Source of the DNA: Silene noctiflora
Taxonomy: Eukaryota; Streptophyta; Magnoliopsida; Caryophyllales; Caryophyllaceae
Assembly (NCBI GenBank): GCA_009801015.1
Contig: VHZZ01006203.1
Span: 10,944-37,264, forward strand
Reading direction: 5' to 3'
DNA length: 26,321 nucleotides
Position 1 is the first letter of the stretch. The number at the start of each line of letters is the position of its first letter. Under the pieces are notes generated by a model. The model had not been told where the DNA came from, did not search any database, and saw nothing but the letters and a program-made list of their open reading frames with translations. Shown in pieces: positions 20,301 to 26,321 of this stretch. A program made the translations under genes and the position numbers.

Positions 20301-23300
20301 TGAATTCCTTCATTTTCTCCCTTCTCTGCTGTCCTCTGCCGGTTGGCCGGCTGCCGGCCTCTCGGCTGGGGATCACTGCTGCTCTTTTTCCACTTCTTCT
20401 TTCCTCACTTCTTCCAAAACCGCTTCACTTGCTCCCAATTTCTCGTTCTCGCCTCGATTCCTGCAAGACGCGNTAAAACTCGTAGAAAGGGGAAATATGG
20501 GACACAAAAACGAGTAAAGGGTCAGAAAACCGCATAACAATGAGTCAAAAAGATAAGGGAAACACGACTAAATATATCTATATCACTTATCCAGTTTAAA
20601 CTTATTGCTTCCTCTTAAGCTTCTGAATGATGCATTTTGGCGGAACCACCTTAGGTTATTCCCCCGCATCTTCAATGGATGAAGGTTACTTTGTCCTTAA
20701 CCTAAGACAGTAACGAAAAGTCAAGCTCTATCACTGATCTTTTGCATGAATAATTTCTCCCCACTCTCTTTTTGTCAACATTATTTATTACTAGTAACAC
20801 TAAGTAGACTTGTATTGCTTTTAGTCAGTGTTGTCCATGTTTGTAAGTACCCTTATCCAGTTTAAACTTGTTGCTTCCTCTTAAGCTTCTGAATGATGCA
20901 TTTTGGCGAAACCACCTTAGGTTATTCCCCCGCATCTTCAATGGATGAAGGTTACTTTGTCCTTAACCACCTCATATTTAACCAATCCTTCCTTGTGGAT
21001 TGTATTCACACATCTGACTATGCATTTTCACCACATTTATCTTATGAATGTGAGATTGTTTGACGACCCAATACTGCTTGTCATGTAATGTCATATGAAA
21101 TGATTGGCCCTTGAATCTATGGGGCATGACATGGTCATTTATAAACCCTATGATAACTTTCCACCGTAGCAACCTAACTTTGATTTTATAAGTGGTATTT
21201 GCATCCAATTGTCCATCCTTGTTGGATAATAATGTATAACAAAAAGTTGGAACCTTCTACTAACTTTCCATTTAAGGTGATTACCTATGCCTCCAAACTC
21301 TCTAACTTAATATTCCAATATTTGTTCTTACTATTGCTTAACCTAAAATCTCAAGTCCATAGTTTTAATGTTCTAACACCTTTTCATCATCAATCAACAG
21401 TTCAACACAAAAACATTTGTAAACATGAGAAAAGCTTAGTTTTATAAGGCACATAGTTTGTCTTTAATATTCTAACACTTTTTCCTCATAAATTAACACA
21501 ATAACATTTGTAAACATGGAAAAAGCTTAGTTTCATAAGGTGCTTCAGGGCAAATAAAGCCCATGCAATGAGGCGCAACGGCCTGAAGCAAGGCACGCTC
21601 CTCATGCACACGTCACATTATTGCAAATAAGGGAGTGTTTTCAAATTGTAAATTGTGTTACACAGTTTCTTTACTTTTGGATGTTAGAGAAGGATAGCAT
21701 GTGACATGGGATAACAGGACAAAGGGAAGGGGAAAATAAGAGAGTGAATTAGAAGAAACATAGAATCTGCATAGCAGTAGGCCTAGCTTGTTGCGCCTAA
21801 AGCACAAGGCGCGCCCGAGGCGTTTCATTGAATCTTGAGCTTAAGTGTGACTGTGGCCCACTTTTTCAGGATATGATCCGAACTTCCAATCGTATAGGGA
21901 ACACTTACGTCATCTCACCGCTAGTTTACTTAACTTCCTTGTACACGTCCTTGATAATGCCACTTTAATTCCACAAAAACACATTTGTTTGCTAAAGTTA
22001 AAGCCCACTTAAGTAATTCTCTTGGTACTTTATTGTCGCCTTCACCTAATCAATGGAAACCATATGTGAGGCAATGAAAATATGTATTGAATTCATCTTC
22101 TTAAGAGAGTGTTTATAGTTGCTAAAATTTGTTTAATAAATTAATTAAGCTGGAATGATGTTTTGTGACGTAACTGGTATATAATTTAATCCAGAGCTCA
22201 TGTATGCTGTTACTAAAAATGCGAAGACCACAAAAATATCTGCTTGCTTTTACACTTTTTTATTGAAGCTATCGTAGTACCTATGTGGAATATAACCTTT
22301 CTTGGCTCTGATTGCTAAAGCCTCTAAATATACATACTGAAGTGTAGACTACTAAATGCTTACATATCCTTGATATCAATCTGTTGATTGTCAATAGCTA
22401 GAATAAAGAGGGGTATTGTCCACATATAATTCAAGTTTCAACACACTATATTCACGGGCTTGCTTGACTTATGACATATTCATAAGTTGTTTAACTGAAT
22501 ACTAGAATGCTCAATCTTCACAATATTCTTTGCAGCTTTATCAGCACATTGTTTTAAGTGGAGGGAGTACCATGTACCCTGGACTACCAAGCCGGTAAAT
22601 GTTCAAATATTTTTTTTGTGTAATCATTCTGTTCTGCTGTAAACTTATTTTGAAAAATGATGTTCTTCCTAAGTTTGCACTATAGTGTATAGGATCAGGT
22701 TAGGATGCATCCATCATGTTTCAAGCTACTTGGCACTCAACTCTGAATTAATTTTGAGACCATTTTAATGAGCCATTTTAAAGTAGGTACTGTGATTAAA
22801 AAACTAAGAAGTCCTTATTCCTAAGAAAGTAATAGGGAAGCTAACTAGTTTTAATTAATACATGTGAGACTCCAACAGCTTTTTTGGTTTCACACTTGAT
22901 GATTTCAAAGAAACAGGAGGAAAATATTAGGAGAAGATTCAGAAGAAGTAAAGCAATATTTCTGTTCTTTGGCTTAAGTAGCGGTAATTCAAACAATTCC
23001 ATATGTTCGATGTGCTCATTATGGAGGAATTAAAAGAGTGCTAATTTTTTATTTTTTCAAAATCAAAAGGGCGCTAGTTCTTATTATAGAGGAATTGTAA
23101 GGAAGTGAAAAAGTCTCATATTGCTAGTCATCTTTCTAAGTAAACCTCCAAATTCTTTTCTCATTATGGGAATAGCTTTTTCTTTTGTTTACTCTCCACT
23201 TGCCATCCTCTTTCTTAAAATTTTCTTATTTGAAAAAGGGTTATCTGTTCTTTTCTAGTAATGAAAAAGGCTGCTGATTTAGACCAACCCTGTTCCTGCT

Positions 23301-25129
23301 AGTTGTAAATACTATGTCAGGTGGTTGTCTCAGTAAAAGAATTAAAGAGAATTATATAAATTTTAATGGAAGGGTGACTTGAGATGTAATAAGTCCATTA
23401 TGTTTACCTCTTGTGCTAGTATTCGACCTTAATATGAATTCTAGATATACATACCCACACCTATGCTGGCCGCCTCGTCCTTTTAAGGCTGCGTTTTGTT
23501 ACTGCTATCCAATATGATTATGACTATTTTACTTTGATTAGTTGCTTTTCCATAGTACTTTCTTTGGATCAATTCAATGCACTTCAATGTTATGAACCAT
23601 CTACTTTTTGCAGGTTGGAAAAGGAAATACTTGATAGATATCTCGATGTTGTCCTCAAGGGAAATAAAGATGGCTTGAAGGTGAATCCTTCTACTCTGTA
23701 GACCAATGTTCACATATCGTAGTTGTGAATTGATCTAATATGTGATGTTCTTATATCTGTTTTGCTAAGAAGAAATCTAGAAAGTCAAATTTTAAATTGA
23801 GTAATTCCGAAGCTCATATGTAACTAAAGGAGACAGTTTTGCGAGCCAACAAAATATATTGTTTGTTATTTCTTGACGCTTCTTGATTCTTAGTTTCTTT
23901 GTTTTTAGTCAAATGAAAAAGATACAAGTTTCGTATGAGTCTATGATACATCATCTATTGGGTGCAAGTGCTTATGGGTGGTTCTTCTCCGCGAGGATAT
24001 GCTTTTATGTGTACATTAACATCATGTGAATTAGTTTGAACAGTTTTGAATTTTGACTGTTGATGTTTCAGTTTCACTAGAATTAGTCTGTTATGATAGG
24101 ATCTGCTGTGTTTCTTTGTCGTCTCTTTTATATATAATAATTTCTATTTTATTTTTGGAAGGAGACTTGGAAAAATATATGGGTCTTTATTAATTGTATC
24201 ATTTCATGGTGTTATCGATCTTGTTACACATTAATCTGTCATTTAGAAACATTTGGTTAAGTTTAGATAAGATTTGGTAATTCAAATTTAGCTAAAAAGA
24301 ATATTAAGGAAATCCCCAATTATAGCTGGTATAGAGGTATATTGAGCAGTCTTGGATAATATTTGGTTGGTGTGAGTAGTAACGAGTAAGTGCTCCAAGT
24401 CTTTATCGTAATAAATAGACTATTCCATCTCTCGGGAATGCCAGGAAGTTTGGTTTGATGTGTCAGTAGCTAAGTTAGTTGCGAAGGCATGTGTATGTAC
24501 TGTACTGTAGTATAAAATTCTGTTGAATCCGGAAGTTAAACTGATACTACTATTTAAGGATTTACTTCTTAAGTAAAGTGTAATATTGTTTTTTGTTAAC
24601 CATAAATTCCGTTTTGGAATTGACAGAAGCTAAGGCTTAGGATTGAGGATCCTCCGCGGAGAAAGCATATGGTGTACCTTGGAGGTGCAGTTCTTGCAGG
24701 GATAATGAAGGTACTTCTTTTAACCTCTGTTTTATCTTTCTTGTAGATTAAATTAAAGAATATATAACAGATTTGATGTAGTAGAGGACAATCGTTAGCT
24801 TTACAGTATTAGTTGTACATTTCACCAGAAAAAAAATCGGTATCAGTTGCACACACGGTTCTCCCAACCCCCTCTTTTTTTTTGGGTGGAGCAGAGTCAG
24901 AGTAACACTGTCTTCATAAACGGCACAAATCGATCGGGATTAGCAGTCTTAAGAATCTTAGCCCAGAAAGGCACATACTCTTGGCCCGGTGCAAAATCAC
25001 AAGATAACCTGTAATGTGGAAGATCTAACCCTCAACTCTATTTTGCAGGATGCACCAGAGTTTTGGATAAGCAGGGAGGATTATCTGGAGGAAGGACTTG
25101 GGTGTCTGAGCAAGTGCGGCCAGGCATGA
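14333..25129 (+). CDS. ARP2: actin-related protein 2 (ARP2), 15 exons, 389 aa
   Basis: ARP2 pairs with ARP3 in the ARP2/3 complex, which nucleates branched actin filaments in the cytoplasm. Exons: 14333-14374, 15225-15335, 15517-15651, 15749-15820, 16010-16088, 16240-16289, 16470-16573, 16683-16751, 16829-16892, 17148-17216, 17907-17990, 22536-22594, 23614-23680, 24627-24710, 25049-25129. They sum to 1170 bases, all GT-AG with matching phases. The 389 residues equal the length I recall for Arabidopsis ARP2. Visible motifs are the phosphate loops VVCDNGTG (7-14) and [13 protein letters not shown] (153-165), the ARP2 signature [19 protein letters not shown], and the adenosine-site [20 protein letters not shown] (299-318). 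The end is GCLSKCGQA. Cys84, Arg183 and Thr220 replace residues usual in the family (Gly, Gly, Ile). Three codons contain an N (15235, 15319, 16728); the family suggests Cys, Met and Ile. Introns 11 to 14 are large. Identity is very secure; the odd residues may be sequence errors. Confidence 0.95.
18545..20585. mobile_element. TG...CA element with 5-bp target duplication, probable solo LTR (2041 bp)
   Basis: The element starts TGATGTGTTTTAAATTACC and ends TATATCTATATCA. CTTAT is duplicated at 18540-18544 and 20586-20590, and the uninterrupted tandem copy has CTTAT once (20852-20856). TG...CA ends with a 5-bp duplication are the signature of LTR retrotransposon integration. No gag, protease, reverse transcriptase or integrase motif is seen, and there are no two long direct repeats inside it. 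A solo LTR left by recombination is the simplest reading; a non-autonomous element is the alternative. It contains several CTCCCTTCCGG motifs (about 18890-19130) and a GC-rich minisatellite. Confidence 0.8.
19995..20380. repeat. GC-rich minisatellite, five units of 82-91 bp
   Basis: The core CTGCCGGTTGACCGGCTGCC or a close variant begins at 19995, 20077, 20162, 20253 and 20336. Units differ in the AT-richer spacer between cores. The cores are partly self-complementary (GCCGG/CCGGC) and could fold. The GC-rich overlapping reading frames here, on both strands, are by-products of the repeat. Confidence 0.85.
21361..21543 (+). repeat. two tandem units of about 90 bp in ARP2 intron 11
   Basis: Unit 1 (21361-21453) and unit 2 (21454-21543) share TTCTAACAC, ACATTTGTAAACATG and AAAAGCTTAGTTT in the same order, with several substitutions between them. 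It is an older duplication than the 266-bp pair, judging by its divergence. Confidence 0.75.
22595..24626 (+). other. ARP2 introns 12 and 13
   Basis: Apart from exon 13 (23614-23680), no gene, RNA or clear mobile element was recognised in these two introns. They are ordinary AT-rich intron sequence with pyrimidine-rich tracts before the acceptors. Confidence 0.6.
24897..25031 (-). other. protein-like reading frame antisense in ARP2 intron 14 (unrecognised)
   Basis: On the minus strand a frame of 44 codons plus TGA reads [20 protein letters not shown] followed by a stretch containing [18 protein letters not shown]. The composition looks like protein rather than translated AT-rich intron, and local GC content is higher than around it. 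There is no start codon at its head, and its upstream boundary is a stop. It may be a remnant of a retrotransposon or a gene fragment. I do not recognise the family. Confidence 0.35.
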
Positions 25130-25923
25130 TTAGTTGATTACCAGTGTGTTTCTCTAATAGCAACCTCGAAGCTGGTGATTTTGGTGAAAGGCGTCAACTC
25201 AAAAGCTGAAAGTAGACCTAACAAATTTAATCCTACTCGAGATAACCGATCCAACTCACCCAACCACGCCCACCCGAAAACATGATAAAATTGTAACACT
25301 TTGATGCCGACCAACTACAATCCAACATAACCAGATATCCTATTAAATTTGTTGTAATTTGAACTTGATTATAATCAAGCTCATTAAAAGTTCAAACCCG
25401 ACTTGAACGATAATGAACCTGAATAAGATTGTGTTTGGTTTTCTGTGGATTGAGATTGTGATTGCATGATTTTATATTATTTTGCGAAATATTTTAGGTT
25501 CTCAAATCTCATATAACAATTGGTATTCCTTAACTTTTAAAGGAATGACTTGGCTAATGAAGTCTTAAGAGCTTGTATAATAGAAAGGATTGACTATAAC
25601 CGAGGTTCTGGACTTGTGTTACTTGTGAGTTGTCATGTCTTTTGAAATGTGTTGTCCCTCATGGATAAAATTTTAAAGTTACTGAAATTGTTTGTATAGT
25701 AATTAGTATTAACAACATTTTGTCATTGTTCAGGTAACTAATTAATTTCCCTTTTAATGGTATATTTTCTGTTAAATTACAGTCGTGTTATCTGAGCCTC
25801 AATTGCAAATAAAGGAGAAAAGTGGTCGGGGATTGTTAAAAATATGCGTTTTTCCAGGTCGTTGCTTGGCTACGATCCTAATTTAGAAAATATTTATTTT
25901 TTTCGAATATTTATTTTTGTGCT

Positions 25924-25963
<40 letters not shown>

Positions 25964-26321
25964 TAGCTTAGAAAAATGAGTCAAAATTGAAATAAGGACA
26001 TAATAACTATCAAAAAGAATATTATGTAAATGCAAATATATTATTAAAAATAATCTTATCTTTATTAATACAAAAACATTTAAAGCATCCTCATTAACCC
26101 ACATCATCATATGAGTTTTTTTTTCCATTTTCCGAAAAAATCAGTAATGGTGGGCCATGTCGAGAATACATTAGAATTAATTGTTTTGGTTGACTTTGAC
26201 ATTAGTGTTTACAATTTAGTAAATCAACGTTGATTAGTATTATTTTAATTTTCAATTTTAATAAATCAAGTAAATCAGATAAGTGACATTCTATAATTAG
26301 TTACTTTAAAGAATTTTTGGA
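25130..26321. other. 3' flank of ARP2, no further gene seen
   Basis: The sequence after the TGA should contain the ARP2 3' UTR; its end cannot be placed. AATAAA occurs near 25809, a possible but distant polyadenylation signal. A degenerate block near 25240-25420 has CCCAACC and AACCCGACTTGAACG motifs that recall the GGGTCG repeats at 8131-8678. The final 350 bases are AT-rich and featureless. Confidence 0.5.
25926..25962. repeat. poly-T run of 37 bases
   Basis: An uninterrupted homopolymer of T, read as poly-A on the minus strand. It could be the tail of an old retroposed sequence or simple slippage. The lysine run in the minus-strand frame at 25922-26128 comes only from this tract. Confidence 0.9.

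Larger units (their letters stand above)
18389..20966 (+). repeat. 266-bp tandem duplication in ARP2 intron 11, first copy split by an insertion
   Basis: Copy 1 is 18389-18544 plus 20591-20700; copy 2 is 20701-20966. Both start CCTAAGACAGTAACG and end TTTGTCCTTAA. Only a handful of differences are visible (for example CACCAAG/CACTAAG and GGCGGAACC/GGCGAAACC). Copy 2 is uninterrupted and shows the original site of the insertion in copy 1, so the duplication came before the insertion. AACC microhomology lies at the junction. Confidence 0.9.
17991..22535 (+). other. ARP2 intron 11 (4.5 kb)
   Basis: This intron joins exon 11 (ending NRMM) to exon 12 (starting [10 protein letters not shown]). It holds a 266-bp tandem duplication, a 2041-bp LTR-like insertion and a second short tandem duplication. 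GC-rich patches such as AAGGCGCGCCCGAGGCG near 21810 and GAGGCGCAACGGCC near 21570 look like remnants of repetitive DNA. No gene of its own is seen. Confidence 0.85.

Noticed and set aside
20047..20517. Overlapping GC-rich reading frames on both strands (about 62-109 codons)
   Set aside because: They follow the CTGCCGG minisatellite in several frames at once and show no protein features beyond the repeat.
18545..20585. Complete LTR retrotransposon with internal coding region
   Set aside because: No polyprotein motif, primer-binding site or second LTR could be seen; only the outer ends and target duplication support an LTR origin.
25922..26128. Minus-strand frame with a lysine-rich end
   Set aside because: The lysines come only from the 37-base poly-T tract; nothing else supports a gene.

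Overview
The window is nuclear DNA from a flowering plant. It is AT-rich, its genes are intron-rich with GT-AG splice sites, and its introns are packed with MITE, Helitron, MULE and LTR-type insertions. A 15-exon gene at the right encodes the plant form of actin-related protein 2. I guess a dicot, possibly Caryophyllales, but the sequence does not prove this. Isolated N bases suggest an unpolished draft assembly.

Left half (1-13223): a tandem array of four copies of a gene related to plant ACR (ACT-domain repeat) proteins, all on the + strand. Copy A (1-369) is only the last exon. Copy B (1753-8005) keeps five recognisable exons but is broken in exon 3 by about 1.8 kb of foreign DNA carrying a Helitron, and its intron 4 is swollen by further elements. 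Copy C (9762-11022) has lost everything between exon 1 and the middle of exon 3. Copy D (11714-13223) is complete: five exons with matching phases encode a 255-residue protein with one full and one truncated ACT domain. All four copies share an apparent 5-base insertion in the second ACT domain. It throws the rest of the protein into a new frame that is still open and ends at the same TAG in every copy. Copies B, C and D also share a conserved upstream block.

Middle (13224-14332): intergenic DNA with no recognised gene, ending in the promoter region of the next gene.

Right half (14333-25129): ARP2, 389 codons in 15 exons, every exon phase consistent. Intron 11 (4.5 kb) holds a 266-bp tandem duplication. 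Its first copy was later split by a 2041-bp TG...CA element with a 5-bp target duplication, probably a solo LTR, which carries a GC-rich minisatellite. The last 1.2 kb is non-coding and has a 37-base poly-T run.

The ACR-like genes are inferred relatives of amino-acid-sensing ACT proteins. ARP2 is a core subunit of the ARP2/3 actin-nucleating complex. Nothing suggests the two loci work together. The array's main value is that its paralogues act as natural empty-site controls, so several insertions can be dated and bounded within this window.
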